Positions 18,881 through 29,565 of a stretch of DNA of 64,000 nucleotides are shown piece by piece. Both the position numbers and the translations under genes were made by a program. The notes beneath the pieces are model-generated. The model ran no database searches, was not told the DNA's origin, and saw only the letters and a list, made by a program, of their open reading frames with translations. Origin of the DNA: Marinobacter oulmenensis (GTDB lineage Bacteria > Pseudomonadota > Gammaproteobacteria > Pseudomonadales > Oleiphilaceae); the NCBI RefSeq assembly GCF_014201735.1, contig NZ_JACHFE010000004.1:350157-414156 (forward strand), in the 5' to 3' direction. Position 1 is the first letter of the stretch. Each line of letters starts with the position of its first letter.

Positions 18881-20281
18881 TCAGGCGTTCTTCCAGTGTT
18901 TGGCCATGAAGCCCTGAACCTCGGAAAGGTTGTTGTCCAGAACGGTATAACGTTCTTCCCGATCGAACAGGTCGGCCATGTGAACGGGCAGCTCCGGCTT
19001 CACACTGACACCGGACTCAGCGACAGCATCCGGGAACTTGGCCGGGTGCGCCGTGCCCAGGGTGATCATGGGCACCGAAGCGTCGCGACGACAGTTGCGG
19101 GCAGCACGCACGCCGATGGCGGTATGCGGGTCCAGCAGGTATTCGTTCGCCTCGAACACTTCGCGAATGGTGTCGCAGGTGCCCTTGTCGTCCACGGCTT
19201 CGCTGTCGAACAGCTTGCGGGCATTCTTCCAGCGGTAGTCGGCAATACTGACCGGGCCTTTGCTGGCACTTTCCAGCAGTTCTTTCACCGCCGCACCGTC
19301 ACGGCCGTGCAGGTCGAACAGCAGCCGCTCAAAATTGCTGGAGACCATGATATCCATGCTCGGCGACAGGGTGTGCTCGAGCTGGTGCTGCTCGTACTTG
19401 TTGCCACTCATGAAGCGGTGCAGGATGTCATTCTTGTTGGTGGCGATCACCAACTGGCTGATGGGCAGCCCCATCTTTTTCGCCAGATAACCGGCGAAAA
19501 TATCGCCGAAGTTACCGGTAGGCACGGAGAACGCCATGCTTCTGTCCGGGCCGCCCAGGGACAGGGACGCCTGGAAGTAGTAGACAATCTGGGCCATGAT
19601 CCGGGCCCAGTTGATGGAATTCACCGCTGCCAGCTGTGTCTTGCCGCCCAGGAAGCTCTGGTCGCCAAAGCTTTCCTTGACCATGCGCTGGCAATCATCA
19701 AAGTTGCCCTTTACCGCGATGTTGTGGATGTTGTCGCCCGGCACGGTAGTCATCTGCCGGCGCTGCACTTCCGACACGCGCTGGTACGGATGCAGGATGA
19801 AGATATCCACGTGTTCGCAACGACGGCAGCCTTCGATGGCGGCCGAGCCGGTATCACCGGACGTGGCTCCCATAATCACCACATGCTGCTTGCGCTTTTC
19901 CAGCACGTAATCGAGCAGGCGGCCGAGTAACTGCAGGGCAAAATCCTTGAACGCCAGTGTCGGGCCACGGAACAGCTCCATCACCCATTCGTTGGTGTCC
20001 AGCTGTACCAGCGGCGCAACCGCCTTGTGAGCGAAGACGCCGTAGGTTTCTTCCAGCATCTGGCGGAAATCGGCTTCGGAAATCGCCTCTTCGACAAACG
20101 GGTACATGACGTTGAACGCCAGCTCGGCGTAGGACAGCCCGCGCCAGCTACGGATTTCTTCCAGGCTGAAGTGCGGCAGGGACTCGGGCACATACAGCCC
20201 GCCGTCGCTGGCCAGACCGGTCAGCAGGACATCTTCAAAACCCAGGGCCGGGGCCTGGCCCCGTGTACTGATGTATCTCAC
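18881..20281 (-). CDS. thrC: Threonine synthase
   Basis: ThrC converts O-phosphohomoserine to threonine using pyridoxal phosphate. The 466-residue protein starts MRYISTRGQAPALGFEDVLLTGLASDGGLYVP, a standard ThrC N-terminus. The PLP-lysine segment GPTLAFKDFALQ (K in FKD) and the phosphate-binding stretch SVPTGNFGDIFAGY are both present. It lies 11 bases after hom, so the last steps of threonine synthesis are co-transcribed. Confidence 0.97.
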   Translation of the reverse strand: MRYISTRGQAPALGFEDVLLTGLASDGGLYVPESLPHFSLEEIRSWRGLSYAELAFNVMYPFVEEAISEADFRQMLEETYGVFAHKAVAPLVQLDTNEWVMELFRGPTLAFKDFALQLLGRLLDYVLEKRKQHVVIMGATSGDTGSAAIEGCRRCEHVDIFILHPYQRVSEVQRRQMTTVPGDNIHNIAVKGNFDDCQRMVKESFGDQSFLGGKTQLAAVNSINWARIMAQIVYYFQASLSLGGPDRSMAFSVPTGNFGDIFAGYLAKKMGLPISQLVIATNKNDILHRFMSGNKYEQHQLEHTLSPSMDIMVSSNFERLLFDLHGRDGAAVKELLESASKGPVSIADYRWKNARKLFDSEAVDDKGTCDTIREVFEANEYLLDPHTAIGVRAARNCRRDASVPMITLGTAHPAKFPDAVAESGVSVKPELPVHMADLFDREERYTVLDNNLSEVQGFMAKHWKNA

Positions 20282-20292
20282 GTGCGTACCTG

Positions 20293-21594
20293 TCAGTTGA
20301 AGTTTTCAGCGCGGATGCGGATCACTTTGCCATCGATGTCACCCAGGGACTCCATGTCGGCAATGGCCAGGTTCATCTGGCGCTCCTGTACGGTGTGGGT
20401 CAGGATGATGACCGGAATACGGCCGTCCTTGAACTCCGATTCCTTCTGCATGATCGACTCGATATTGATGCCATGCTCACTGAGGATAGAGGCAATCTTG
20501 GCCAGTACGCCCGGGCGATCCAGGGCCTGGATGCGCAGATAGTAAGCCGACTGGATATCCTCCATGGACAGCACCGGCAGGTCCTCCATGGCTTCGGGAC
20601 GGAACCCCAGGTACGGAACCCGCTGGTCGCTTGCGGTGGCCACCGCACGGGCCACATCAACAATATCGGCAATAACGGCAGAGGCGGTCGCCTCATCACC
20701 GGCGCCCGGGCCGTAGTACATAGTCTGGCCGACCGCATCCCCGTCCACCATGACCGCATTAAGCACGCCGTCCACCTGGGCGATCAGGTGGGCCTTGGGA
20801 ACCAGGGTCGGGTGCACGCGCAGCTCGATGCCTTCCTCTCGCCGACGTGCGATCCCCAGGTGCTTCACCCGATAACCCAGTTGCTCGGCATGGGCAATGT
20901 CATAGGGCGTTACACCGGCAATACCTTCGGTGTAGGCTTTTTCGAACTGCAGGGGCACACCAATTCCGGAGGACGCCAGGATGGTCAGCTTGTGGGCAGC
21001 GTCGATGCCTTCCACATCAAACGTCGGGTCCGCCTCGGCATAGCCCAGATCCTGGGCTTCCTTGAGCACCTCGGAGAATTCTCGACCGGCACGCATTTCC
21101 GTCAGGATGAAATTGCCGGTGCCATTGATGATGCCGGCGACGGTGTCGATGCGATTCGCGGCCAGGCCTTCGCGTACGGCCTTGATCACCGGAATGCCGC
21201 CGGCAACACCGGCTTCATAGGCCACCACGACCCCCGCCTTTTCAGCCGCGTCGAATATCTCGTTACCGTGCACGGCGATCAGCGCCTTGTTGGCAGTGAC
21301 CACGTGCTTGCCGTGGCGAATGGCGGACATGACCAGTTCTTTGGCTGTGTCGTACCCGCCGATCAGTTCGACCACAACATCCACATCGGGATCCTGGACC
21401 ACATCAAAAATGTCGGTACTGAACGGAATGTCGCCCAGCTCGAGGTCGTCACGATTGCGACGACTGGCGACCCGGGCAATCCGGATGTTGCAGCCAGCGC
21501 GACCCGCAATAAGCGCGGCGTTGCGAGTCAGAACGTTGAATGTACCGCCGCCAACGGTTCCCAGTCCGCAAATTCCGACATTAACGTCTTTCAA
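20293..21594 (-). CDS. hom: Homoserine dehydrogenase
   Basis: This NAD(P)H-dependent enzyme reduces aspartate semialdehyde to homoserine, the branch point to threonine and methionine. The 433-residue protein has the N-terminal Rossmann motif VGICGLGTVGGGTFN, a catalytic domain with GIINGTGNFILTEM and DPTFDVEGIDAAHKL, and a C-terminal ACT domain (from about residue 350, RPGVLAKIASILSEHGINIES) typical of threonine-sensitive monofunctional enzymes. Operon with thrC. Confidence 0.97.
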   Translation of the reverse strand: MKDVNVGICGLGTVGGGTFNVLTRNAALIAGRAGCNIRIARVASRRNRDDLELGDIPFSTDIFDVVQDPDVDVVVELIGGYDTAKELVMSAIRHGKHVVTANKALIAVHGNEIFDAAEKAGVVVAYEAGVAGGIPVIKAVREGLAANRIDTVAGIINGTGNFILTEMRAGREFSEVLKEAQDLGYAEADPTFDVEGIDAAHKLTILASSGIGVPLQFEKAYTEGIAGVTPYDIAHAEQLGYRVKHLGIARRREEGIELRVHPTLVPKAHLIAQVDGVLNAVMVDGDAVGQTMYYGPGAGDEATASAVIADIVDVARAVATASDQRVPYLGFRPEAMEDLPVLSMEDIQSAYYLRIQALDRPGVLAKIASILSEHGINIESIMQKESEFKDGRIPVIILTHTVQERQMNLAIADMESLGDIDGKVIRIRAENFN

Positions 21595-21694
21595 ACTCTC
21601 ACCTCTGATCCCGATGGGGTGCTAATGGATTACAACAAGGGCGCATAGTATACCGATTCAGGGCGCTGTGAATAAGACCTTCGGGAGTCGCAGC

Positions 21695-22429
21695 TCAGAG
21701 CAACCCAAGTCCCTGGGCCAGGTTCCGGGCCGGCACATAGCCCCGCACCATGTTGCCATCTTCCAGTACGATGGCTGGCGTGCCGGTCACGCCAACCTCC
21801 TGACCCAGACGGTATTGCGCCTCCACCGGGTTGTCGCAGGAAGCCTGGGGCGGACGTTCGCCGCTTTTGGCGGCGGTCATGGCGGACTGCGGGTCGTCGC
21901 TGCACCAGACCGACTCATACTTGGCCCAAGAGGCAGTCCCGGGACCGGAGCGCGGGAAAGCATAGTAGTTCACCGTGATACCGAAATCGTTCAGTTGCGG
22001 CACCTCTTCATGAAGCTTGCGACAGTATGGGCAATCGATATCGGTGAACACACTGATCACAGCCTTCTCTTCACCAGCCGCCGGAAAGCGGATCACACCC
22101 TCGGTACCAAATGCCTCCATTTTCGCCAGCCGGGCATCGGCCCGGGCCTGCTCGCTGACATTAACCACACCCTGACTGGTGATTTTGAGCATATCGCCGG
22201 TCAGCACATACTGGCCATCGGCAGTGCTATAGAAGGTTTCACCGGCACTGCTCTGAACCCTGTAGAGTCCAGCCGCTTCGGACTCTTCAACCGAGGTCAC
22301 ATTAAGGCCCGGAACCGCCTCACTGATCTTGCGGGCGATCTGGTCCTGAGCCTCATCAGCCAGGGCCGGGGTAACCGCAGTGAACGCCAGGATCAGCGCC
22401 GCGATGAATGCTGAGATGTTGAGCTTCAT
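21695..22429 (-). CDS. dsbC: Thiol:disulfide interchange protein DsbC
   Basis: DsbC is a periplasmic disulfide isomerase. The signal peptide ends around residue 24 (TPALA), the N-terminal dimerisation domain follows, and the thioredoxin-like domain carries the CPYC active site (DIDCPYCRKLHEEV). The 244-residue length is typical. It sits between xerD and hom on the same strand, the order also seen in Pseudomonas. Confidence 0.96.
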   Translation of the reverse strand: MKLNISAFIAALILAFTAVTPALADEAQDQIARKISEAVPGLNVTSVEESEAAGLYRVQSSAGETFYSTADGQYVLTGDMLKITSQGVVNVSEQARADARLAKMEAFGTEGVIRFPAAGEEKAVISVFTDIDCPYCRKLHEEVPQLNDFGITVNYYAFPRSGPGTASWAKYESVWCSDDPQSAMTAAKSGERPPQASCDNPVEAQYRLGQEVGVTGTPAIVLEDGNMVRGYVPARNLAQGLGLL

Positions 22430-22528
22430 GAGTGATTGATACCTTTGGTCTTCAATGGATTTTTCATTGCCCGGCTACTGACCAAGCCGATAGCTGCGAC
22501 ACCGTACAGCCGATAAAGTTCATCGGCC

Positions 22529-23434
22529 TCACCCTCTCGGGTGATGAGCCAGATGCAGATCCTGCAGTCTCTGGCGGGCCACATGGGTATAGATCTGGGT
22601 TGTCGACAGGTCCGAATGCCCCAACAGCATCTGAACCACCCGAAGGTCAGCGCCATGGTTGAGCAGATGCGTGGCAAAGGCATGACGCAGGGTATGAGGA
22701 GACAGGTGCTTGCGGATGCCGGCCCGCACTGAATACTGTTTGATACGGTACCAGAACGCCTGGCGAGTCATGGCGGTGCCGCGGTTGCCCGGGAAGAGCG
22801 CGTCACTCGTCCGGCCACGTAGCAACTCGCCACGCGCGTCCCGCATGTAGGTCACCAGCCAGTCGACGGCCTCCTCGCCCAGAGGGACCAGACGGTCTTT
22901 TCCGCCCTTGCCCCGGATTCTCACAACGCCCTGGCGAAGGTTCACCTGATCCACGGTCAGCCCGGTCAGCTCGGAGACCCGGAGGCCGCAGCCGTACAGG
23001 ATCTCAAGCATGGCGCGGTCCCGGAGCTCCAGAGGCTCGGCAGTGTCGGGCTCGGCCAGAAGGGTTTCAACATCTTCCTCACTCAACGAGTCCGGCAGGT
23101 GTCGGGGCAGGCGGGGGCCCTCAATGCGCAGGGTCGGGTCTTCAGAGATCAGCCCCTCCCGCTTCAGAAAGCGGTAAAACCGGCGAACCCCGGATAACCG
23201 GCGCGCGGCCGTACTGGTCTTGAGGCCGGCCGCCAGGCTATCCGACATCCAGGCGAGCAGATCTGTACGGGTCGCACCCGCCAGCGACGGCGCCCCCGGG
23301 CGGGCCTCAAGCCATGCCGACAGACGCAACAGGTCACTGGCGTACGCCTTGCGTGTCTGCTCGCCCAGACCGTCTTCCAGCCAGATGGCGTCGGCAAATC
23401 GGGTAATCAGCTGTTCATCCTCAGCCCTGGGCAA
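22529..23434 (-). CDS. xerD: Site-specific tyrosine recombinase XerD
   Basis: XerD works with XerC to resolve chromosome dimers at dif. The 301-residue protein has the N-terminal SAM-like core-binding domain and the catalytic residues R152, K176, H247, R250, H273 and Y282 (in GLRVSEL, RGKGGKD, SPHTLRHAF, LGHSD and IYTHV). These match the E. coli XerD spacing, which separates it from an integron or phage integrase. Followed by dsbC. Confidence 0.96.
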   Translation of the reverse strand: MPRAEDEQLITRFADAIWLEDGLGEQTRKAYASDLLRLSAWLEARPGAPSLAGATRTDLLAWMSDSLAAGLKTSTAARRLSGVRRFYRFLKREGLISEDPTLRIEGPRLPRHLPDSLSEEDVETLLAEPDTAEPLELRDRAMLEILYGCGLRVSELTGLTVDQVNLRQGVVRIRGKGGKDRLVPLGEEAVDWLVTYMRDARGELLRGRTSDALFPGNRGTAMTRQAFWYRIKQYSVRAGIRKHLSPHTLRHAFATHLLNHGADLRVVQMLLGHSDLSTTQIYTHVARQRLQDLHLAHHPRG

Positions 23435-23474
23435 AACCGGCTCTCCTGTTGAGACTATCCGCCGCCATTAGAAC

Positions 23475-23506
23475 ACAAAAAAAGCAGCCCCTTGAGGCTG
23501 CTTTTT
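23475..23506 (-). terminator. Terminator of the rpsP-rimM-trmD-rplS operon
   Basis: Stem AAAGCAGCC (23481-23489) with GGCTGCTTT (23496-23504) and flanking A and T runs on both sides. On the minus strand it lies just after rplS and before xerD. The symmetrical runs would let it work in both directions. Confidence 0.88.
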
Positions 23507-23533
23507 CTGGTACTGCTCCGGAACAGGTCCGAA

Positions 23534-23890
23534 TCAGTTGAGCTTTTCCTTGATGCGGGCTGCCTTGCCAGACAGATCACGCAGATAGTAAAGCTTGGCC
23601 TGACGCACATCGCCACGACGCTTCACGCTGATGCTGTCGATCAGCTTGGAGTAGGTCTGGAAAGTACGCTCAACACCCACGCCGTAAGACACCTTACGAA
23701 CGGTGAAGGAAGAGTTCATGCCACGGTTGCGCTTGCCGATGACCACACCTTCGAACGCCTGCAGACGCTCACGGTTGCCCTCGGTAACACGAACCTGTAC
23801 GACCACGGTGTCGCCCGGCGCGAACGCAGGGATTTCCTTGGTCATCTGTTCTGCTTCAAGTTGACTGATGATGTTGTTCTTGCCGCTCAT
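23534..23890 (-). CDS. rplS: 50S ribosomal protein L19
   Basis: L19 is a 118-residue ribosomal protein located at the 30S-50S interface. The start is the ATG at 23890 ([16 protein letters not shown]); the open frame extends further upstream but those residues are not part of the family. Conserved segments include [27 protein letters not shown] and [16 protein letters not shown]. Last gene of the rpsP operon, ended by a terminator. Confidence 0.98.
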   Translation of the reverse strand: MSGKNNIISQLEAEQMTKEIPAFAPGDTVVVQVRVTEGNRERLQAFEGVVIGKRNRGMNSSFTVRKVSYGVGVERTFQTYSKLIDSISVKRRGDVRQAKLYYLRDLSGKAARIKEKLN

Positions 23891-23927
23891 CGTAATGCTC
23901 CTGATACCCAATCTATCAATGCCCTGA

Positions 23928-24674
23928 TCACTCAGTGGCACCCGGTTCATTCATAATTTCTTCCAGAAGCCGACGCTCTTCCTCCGACAATTCCCGCTGT
24001 TCCAGCAGGTCGGGGCGTCGCTCCCGGGTTCGCCTCAACGATTCCTTCAATCGCCAACGCCGGATCTGTTCATGGTGACCGCCCAAGAGAACCTCCGGCA
24101 CCGCCTGACCTTCGTATACTTCGGGCCGGGTGTAGTGCGGACAATCCAGCAAACCGTCAGCAAAGGAATCCTGCTCCGCTGACTGCGCATGACCCAGCGC
24201 TCCGGGGATGAGGCGTGTAACCGCATCAATTACGGCCATGGCCGCCAGTTCGCCGCCGGACAGGACAAAATCCCCCAGCGACACTTCCCGGTCGACTTCC
24301 GCCGCTATCAGGCGCTCATCAACACCTTCATAACGACCGGCAACCAGAATCAGCTGTTGTTCAGTGGCCAGAGATTCAACCACGGACTGATCCAGTTTTT
24401 CGCCCTGTGGCGACAGATAGACCACACAGGCCTTGCCGGGTGCCGATGCCCGGGCCGCATGAATGGCATCCCTCAGCGGCTGAATCTTCATCAGCATGCC
24501 GGGGCCGCCGCCATAAGGCCGGTCATCCACGGTACGGTGACGGTCGTGGGTAAATTCCCGGGGATTCCAGCTCTGGAAAGTCAGAAGACCTTCACGAACC
24601 GCTCGCCCGGTAATGCCATAATCCGTCACTGCCGAAAACATGTCCGGAAACAGACTGACTGCGCCTATCCACAC
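23928..24674 (-). CDS. trmD: tRNA (guanine-N1)-methyltransferase
   Basis: TrmD methylates G37 of tRNAs that read CNN codons, using S-adenosylmethionine. The 248-residue SPOUT enzyme shows the knot motifs [10 protein letters not shown] and [12 protein letters not shown] and the [21 protein letters not shown] segment. It lies two bases after rimM and before rplS in the canonical rpsP-rimM-trmD-rplS operon. Confidence 0.98.
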   Translation of the reverse strand: MWIGAVSLFPDMFSAVTDYGITGRAVREGLLTFQSWNPREFTHDRHRTVDDRPYGGGPGMLMKIQPLRDAIHAARASAPGKACVVYLSPQGEKLDQSVVESLATEQQLILVAGRYEGVDERLIAAEVDREVSLGDFVLSGGELAAMAVIDAVTRLIPGALGHAQSAEQDSFADGLLDCPHYTRPEVYEGQAVPEVLLGGHHEQIRRWRLKESLRRTRERRPDLLEQRELSEEERRLLEEIMNEPGATE

Positions 24675-24676
24675 GG

Positions 24677-25204
24677 TCAGAACTCCGGATCCCAGTCAAC
24701 CACCATGCGGGAGGACTGGAGATCCACTTCCTTCACCACCTGATCCGGCAGATACGGAATCAGACGCTCACGCTGGTCAACGGACCCGGTTGCTGCCCGG
24801 ACCACCAGAACGTCATTGGAACCTGTTTCCATCAGGTGATGAACCTTTCCCAGATTCTCACCTTCAACCGTGACCACCTCGAGACCCTCGAGCTGATGCC
24901 AGTAAAACTCCCCTTCGGGCAGCTCCGGCAACGCCTCAGTGGCAACCCGGATTTCCGCGCCGCCATAGGCACGAGCCTGATCACGATCATCTACACCTTT
25001 AAGCTTGATGACGATCCCCTGCCCCTGGCGGCGACCATCTTCAAGCTTTGCGGGAATACGCTTGCCGTCCAGAACCAGCGTCCAGTGACGGTAGTTCAGT
25101 ATTCCCTCTCTGGGATCGGTATAGGAATAGACCTTGAGCCATCCCTTGACCCCAAACACCGAGGTAACCTGGCCGATCACAGTTTCCTGCGAATGCTGTG
25201 TCAT
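24677..25204 (-). CDS. rimM: 16S rRNA processing protein RimM
   Basis: RimM assists maturation of the 30S head and binds S19. The 175-residue protein begins [22 protein letters not shown], the conserved N-terminal beta-barrel, and ends with a PRC-barrel domain ([22 protein letters not shown]...[16 protein letters not shown]). Standard position between rpsP and trmD. Confidence 0.97.
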   Translation of the reverse strand: MTQHSQETVIGQVTSVFGVKGWLKVYSYTDPREGILNYRHWTLVLDGKRIPAKLEDGRRQGQGIVIKLKGVDDRDQARAYGGAEIRVATEALPELPEGEFYWHQLEGLEVVTVEGENLGKVHHLMETGSNDVLVVRAATGSVDQRERLIPYLPDQVVKEVDLQSSRMVVDWDPEF

Positions 25205-25232
25205 GCCTGCAAACCCCGGTTACTGAATGCGA

Positions 25233-25472
25233 TTACTCAGCCGTCTTCAGCAGCTGCGCAACACGCTCGGATGTCTGTGCACCCTGCTCCAGCCAGAAGT
25301 TGACGCGATCACGGTCAACACGCAGGCGCTCTTCCTGGCCGCGGGCAATCGGGTTGAAGAAACCGACACGCTCGATGAAACGACCGTTACGGGCGTTACG
25401 GCTGTCAGCGACTGTCAGATGGTAGAACGGGCGCTTCTTGGAGCCACCACGAGCCAAACGGATTGTTACCAT
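25233..25472 (-). CDS. rpsP: 30S ribosomal protein S16
   Basis: S16 is a 79-residue ribosomal protein. The correct start is the ATG at 25472 ([19 protein letters not shown]); upstream in-frame codons belong to the leader. The conserved [20 protein letters not shown] follows. First gene of the operon; a possible promoter is seen at 25567-25595. Confidence 0.98.
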   Translation of the reverse strand: MVTIRLARGGSKKRPFYHLTVADSRNARNGRFIERVGFFNPIARGQEERLRVDRDRVNFWLEQGAQTSERVAQLLKTAE

Positions 25473-25566
25473 TTCGACCAATATCCTGTTCTGTTGTGCA
25501 AACTTTGTACGATTCCCGGCACCTGAAATGCGGCTTACGGGAAGACCCATACTCGAAAGGGGCGCT

Positions 25567-25595
25567 ATTCTATGCCAAAAAAGCCCCAATGAAAA
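25567..25595 (-). promoter_or_regulatory. Possible sigma70 promoter for rpsP
   Basis: On the minus strand TTTTCA, a 17-base spacer and TAGAAT read towards rpsP, about 95 bases before its start codon. The -10 matches TATAAT at 5 of 6 and the -35 matches TTGACA at 4 of 6. Supported only by pattern and position. Confidence 0.4.
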
Positions 25596-25636
25596 CAGGG
25601 AAACGCGCAGGTTCCCCATTTTCCGCATAAGGCTTT

Positions 25637-27034
25637 TTACATACGCCCAAACGGTGGCATGCCACCGCCTCCACCGCCGCCGCCCGGCGGCATCATGCCA
25701 CCCATGCCGCGCATCATGTTGGCCATGCCACCCTTCTTGCCCATCTTCTTCATCATCTTGGACATCTGCTTGTGCTGCTTGAGCAGACGGTTCACATCCT
25801 GAATCTGGGTGCCCGAGCCGGTGGCGATCCGGCGCTTGCGGGAATTATTGATGGAGTCCGGATAACGGCGCTCCTTGGGCGTCATGGAGCAGATAATGGC
25901 TTCCATCCGCCCGATGGACTTGTCGTTGACCTGCTGCTGGGCCGCCTGGGCCATCTGCCCCATACCACCGGGCAGTTTGTCGAGCATGCCCCCGATACCA
26001 CCCATTTTCTTCATCTGCTGCAACTGGTCGCGGAAATCCTCGAGATCAAAGCCTTTGCCCTTCTTGATCTTCTTGGTCAGCTTCTGGGCCTTCTTGTGGT
26101 CCAGCTTGCGTTCCGCTTCCTCTATAAGGGAGAGCACATCGCCCATGCCCAGAATGCGGGAGGCGACCCGATCCGGATGGAAGGGCTCCAGGGCATCGGT
26201 TTTCTCACCAATACCCAGGAACTTGATCGGCTTGCCGGTAATATGACGCACAGACAGTGCCGCACCGCCACGGGCATCACCATCGGTCTTGGTCAGAACC
26301 ACACCGGTCAGGGCCAGGGCATCATTGAACGCCTTGGCGGTATTGGCCGCATCCTGACCGGTCATCGCATCAACCACAAACAGGGTTTCGACCGGGTTCA
26401 CCGCTTTGTGCAGGCGACCGATCTCTCCCATCATGTCCTCATCGACATGCAGACGACCGGCGGTATCGAGAATCACCACGTCCACGTGTTTTCGACGGGC
26501 AGCCTCAATGGCGCCATTGGCGATATCGACCGGGTCCTGCTCGGTGGTGCTGGGGAAGAATTCCGCCTCCACTTCACCGGCCAGGGTTTCCAACTGTTTG
26601 ATGGCCGCCGGACGATAGACGTCCGCACTCACCACCATCACCGATTTCTTCTCACGCTCTTTAAGGTAACGGGACAGCTTGGCAACCGTCGTGGTTTTAC
26701 CGGCGCCCTGCAGACCCGCCATCATGATCACGGCAGGCGGACGGGTCGCCAGGTTGAGGGCTTCGCTGCCATCCCCCATGACCCGCTCCAGCTCCTGCTG
26801 GACAACCTTGACGAAGACCTGGCCCGGCGTAAGGCTGCGCTGGACTTCCTGACCGATGGCCCGCTTACGAACACCCGCAATGAAATCCTTGACCACCGGC
26901 AACGCGACGTCGGCCTCAAGCAACGCCATGCGCACTTCACGCAGCGTGTCCTTGATATTGTCGTCGGTCAGTCGCGCCTGACCGGAAATCTTGCGCAAAC
27001 TGCCGGATAACCGATCCTGGAGATTTTCAAACAT
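25637..27034 (-). CDS. ffh: Signal recognition particle protein Ffh
   Basis: Ffh is the GTPase of the signal recognition particle that targets nascent membrane proteins with 4.5S RNA and FtsY. The start is the ATG at 27034 ([11 protein letters not shown]), not the longer open frame. G motifs [19 protein letters not shown] and [10 protein letters not shown] are clear, followed by the Met-rich M domain, which ends in a glycine-rich tail ([15 protein letters not shown]). 465 residues. Confidence 0.98.
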   Translation of the reverse strand: MFENLQDRLSGSLRKISGQARLTDDNIKDTLREVRMALLEADVALPVVKDFIAGVRKRAIGQEVQRSLTPGQVFVKVVQQELERVMGDGSEALNLATRPPAVIMMAGLQGAGKTTTVAKLSRYLKEREKKSVMVVSADVYRPAAIKQLETLAGEVEAEFFPSTTEQDPVDIANGAIEAARRKHVDVVILDTAGRLHVDEDMMGEIGRLHKAVNPVETLFVVDAMTGQDAANTAKAFNDALALTGVVLTKTDGDARGGAALSVRHITGKPIKFLGIGEKTDALEPFHPDRVASRILGMGDVLSLIEEAERKLDHKKAQKLTKKIKKGKGFDLEDFRDQLQQMKKMGGIGGMLDKLPGGMGQMAQAAQQQVNDKSIGRMEAIICSMTPKERRYPDSINNSRKRRIATGSGTQIQDVNRLLKQHKQMSKMMKKMGKKGGMANMMRGMGGMMPPGGGGGGGGMPPFGRM

Positions 27035-27216
27035 AGTGCTCTTCCGTACCCCGGAGAAATTGTTCATACAGGTCAAGAAGGCCAACCGGGCCGCTTGATT
27101 CCTGTTGCATAATCGCGACATTATAACCAGACTAAGGAGCCTCTGAAACGACCGATCGGTTCAAATCTGATCAGACGCGTACCTGCTTTCATTTTTCAGC
27201 CACAAAAAAGGACGTC

Positions 27217-28023
27217 ATGGGAACGCTGATTCTCGCGGTTACTGCTCTTTTCCTGTACAGCGTCGGCACGGCACTGCAGGCTTTGCATTTCCGGGGGCGG
27301 GTGCATACCAACCTGGCCATCACCACCCTGATCGGCGTTCTGGCATTGATCGCCCATGGCCTGCTCATCGCCCAGACAGTCCACCTTCACGGCGGCTTTG
27401 ACCTCAGCTTTTTCAAGAGCTCGGTACTGATCTCCTGGCTAGTGGTCTTCCTGCTTCTGGGACTGAATCTCACTAAACCGGTTGGCAGCCTGTTCCTGGC
27501 CGGTTACCCGATCGCGGCGATCACCATCGTCATGGCGCTGACCACACACACACCCTCCAGGCTCGTGCCAGACCAGAGCTATGGTGTGCTGTCACACATC
27601 GCTCTGTCAGTAACGGCCTACAGCCTGTTCACCCTCGCCGCCATCCAGGCCATTCTGCTGAACCTGCAGAACCGCCAGCTGAAACACAATTACAACAGCC
27701 CCCTTGTGCGCAACCTTCCGCCCCTGCAAACCATGGAGTCGCTGCTGTTCGAGATGCTCTGGGCCGGTGTCGTGTTGCTGGTACTGGCCATTGTCACCGG
27801 TGCCCTGTTCATCCATGACCTGTTTGCCCAGGATCTGGCCCACAAAACCGTATTCTCCCTGTTGTCCCTGGTGGTTTTCGTGGCCCTGCTGGTTGGCCGC
27901 TACACCAAAGGCTGGCGCGGCGTGACCGCAAGCCGCTGGACTCTCGCCGGCTGCCTGCTGCTGATGATCGCCTACTACGGCAGCAAGTTCGTCCTGGAAC
28001 TGGTGTTTCACCGGGGCGGCTGA
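27217..28023 (+). CDS. YpjD-like inner-membrane protein (cytochrome c assembly/CcsA family)
   Basis: This 268-residue protein has about eight hydrophobic segments across its length and resembles E. coli YpjD, a member of the CcsA/HemX cytochrome c assembly family. Its exact role is not established. It is divergent from ffh and followed by a CorB-like gene, the same order (ffh, ypjD, corB) found in many Gammaproteobacteria. Conserved histidines in the membrane segments (SHIALSVTAY and others) fit the family. Confidence 0.85.
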   Translation: MGTLILAVTALFLYSVGTALQALHFRGRVHTNLAITTLIGVLALIAHGLLIAQTVHLHGGFDLSFFKSSVLISWLVVFLLLGLNLTKPVGSLFLAGYPIAAITIVMALTTHTPSRLVPDQSYGVLSHIALSVTAYSLFTLAAIQAILLNLQNRQLKHNYNSPLVRNLPPLQTMESLLFEMLWAGVVLLVLAIVTGALFIHDLFAQDLAHKTVFSLLSLVVFVALLVGRYTKGWRGVTASRWTLAGCLLLMIAYYGSKFVLELVFHRGG

Positions 28024-28102
28024 CGCCCCGCGCCAGCCACTTGACAGTCCTCGTCCCGAAACCCTATTTTCCTGAGTCGACCGCCATAAAAGGACACCTC
28101 TT

Positions 28103-29416
28103 TTGAACGAAACATCGCTGACCGCGCTGTTCATTCTGCTCGTCGCCCTGATTGCCCTATCAGCCTTTTTCTCAAGCTCCGAAACCGGCATGATGTCGCT
28201 CAACCGGTACCGCCTGAAACACATGGCGAAGACCGGGCACCGAGGCGCGCGCCGGGCACAGGGACTGCTTAACCGGACCGATCAGCTCATTGGTGTCATC
28301 CTGATCGGCAATAACTTCGTCAACATCCTGGCCTCCTCGATCGCCACGGTTATCGCCATCCGGGTCTGGGGTGATGCCGGAATCGCCATCGCCACGATCC
28401 TGCTGACCATTGTCATCCTGATCTTCGCGGAAGTGACCCCCAAAACCCTGGCAGCCCTGTTCCCGGAAAAGATTGCCTTTCCTGCCAGCTACGTGCTCGG
28501 GCCATTGCTGAAACTGCTCTATCCGCTGGTCTGGTCCGTCAACCTGTTCACCTCCGCGATACTGCGCCTGCTCGGCATTTCCTCCTCCCAGGCGGCAGAA
28601 GACCACCTGAGCCGGGAAGAACTGCGCACCGTGGTCAACGAAGCCGGCGCCCTGATCCCGGCACGCCACAAGGACATGCTGGTGGGCATCCTGGATCTGG
28701 AAAAAGTGACAGTGAACGACATCATGGTTCCCCGTAACGACGTCATCGGGATCGATCTGGACGACGATACCGACACCATCCTGCGGCAGCTGCGCAGCAG
28801 CCAGCACACGCGCCTGCCGGTGTTCCGGGGCGACATCAACAACATTGAGGGCCTGCTTCATCTGCGCAGCATTGCTCGCCTGCTGCGCGAAGAGGAAGTC
28901 ACCAAGGAAATGATCATCCAGCTCTGCCAGGAACCCTACTTCATACCGGAAAGCACGGCCCTGAACACCCAGTTGCTGAATTTCCAGAAGGGCAAGCGCC
29001 GCTTTGGCATTGTGGTGGATGAATACGGCGATGTCCTGGGCCTGGCGACACTGGAAGACATTCTTGAAGAAATCGTCGGTGAGTTCACCACGGACTACGC
29101 TGCCACCTCGCCGGACATCATTCCCCAGGATGACGACACCTACATCATCGACGGTGGTGCTGCGGTGCGCACCATCAACAAAACTCTCGGCTGGAAGCTG
29201 CCCACCGACGGCCCCAAAACCCTCAACGGCCTGATCACCGAGACACTAGAGAACATTCCGGACACCAACGTCTGCCTGAAAGTCGGCGATCACCGCATCG
29301 AAGTTCTTCAGATTAAGGACAACGTGGTCAAGGCGGCTATTGTCCACCCCAGAATCCACCTCCGCCCCCCGAGACCCGAGGCGGCACAGGCCACGGAAAC
29401 CGAAAACCGGGATTGA
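28103..29416 (+). CDS. CorB/HlyC-CorC family transporter (CNNM-like magnesium/cobalt protein)
   Basis: This 437-residue membrane protein has an N-terminal DUF21 domain with about three transmembrane segments (ALIALSAFFSSSETGMMSL near the start), a CBS pair in the middle (VNDIMVPRNDVIGIDLDDDT...VDEYGDVLGLATLEDILEEIVGEF), and a C-terminal CorC/HlyC domain. The family exports or regulates Mg2+ and Co2+. The start is TTG at 28103, with AGGA nine bases upstream. Second gene after ypjD-like. Confidence 0.92.
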   Translation: MNETSLTALFILLVALIALSAFFSSSETGMMSLNRYRLKHMAKTGHRGARRAQGLLNRTDQLIGVILIGNNFVNILASSIATVIAIRVWGDAGIAIATILLTIVILIFAEVTPKTLAALFPEKIAFPASYVLGPLLKLLYPLVWSVNLFTSAILRLLGISSSQAAEDHLSREELRTVVNEAGALIPARHKDMLVGILDLEKVTVNDIMVPRNDVIGIDLDDDTDTILRQLRSSQHTRLPVFRGDINNIEGLLHLRSIARLLREEEVTKEMIIQLCQEPYFIPESTALNTQLLNFQKGKRRFGIVVDEYGDVLGLATLEDILEEIVGEFTTDYAATSPDIIPQDDDTYIIDGGAAVRTINKTLGWKLPTDGPKTLNGLITETLENIPDTNVCLKVGDHRIEVLQIKDNVVKAAIVHPRIHLRPPRPEAAQATETENRD

Positions 29417-29565
29417 TCAGCCTGTCGACAGGAACCCTGTCTCAGGTTTGCCAATTGCAGTGTCAATTCCAGATGAAATGCGCTAAATTTGATCAATAAT
29501 CAGAACAGCATTAACAGCAGCAGGCTCGGTCATGTATCCGGTTGAGGCGTAAACAGGAGTCGGCC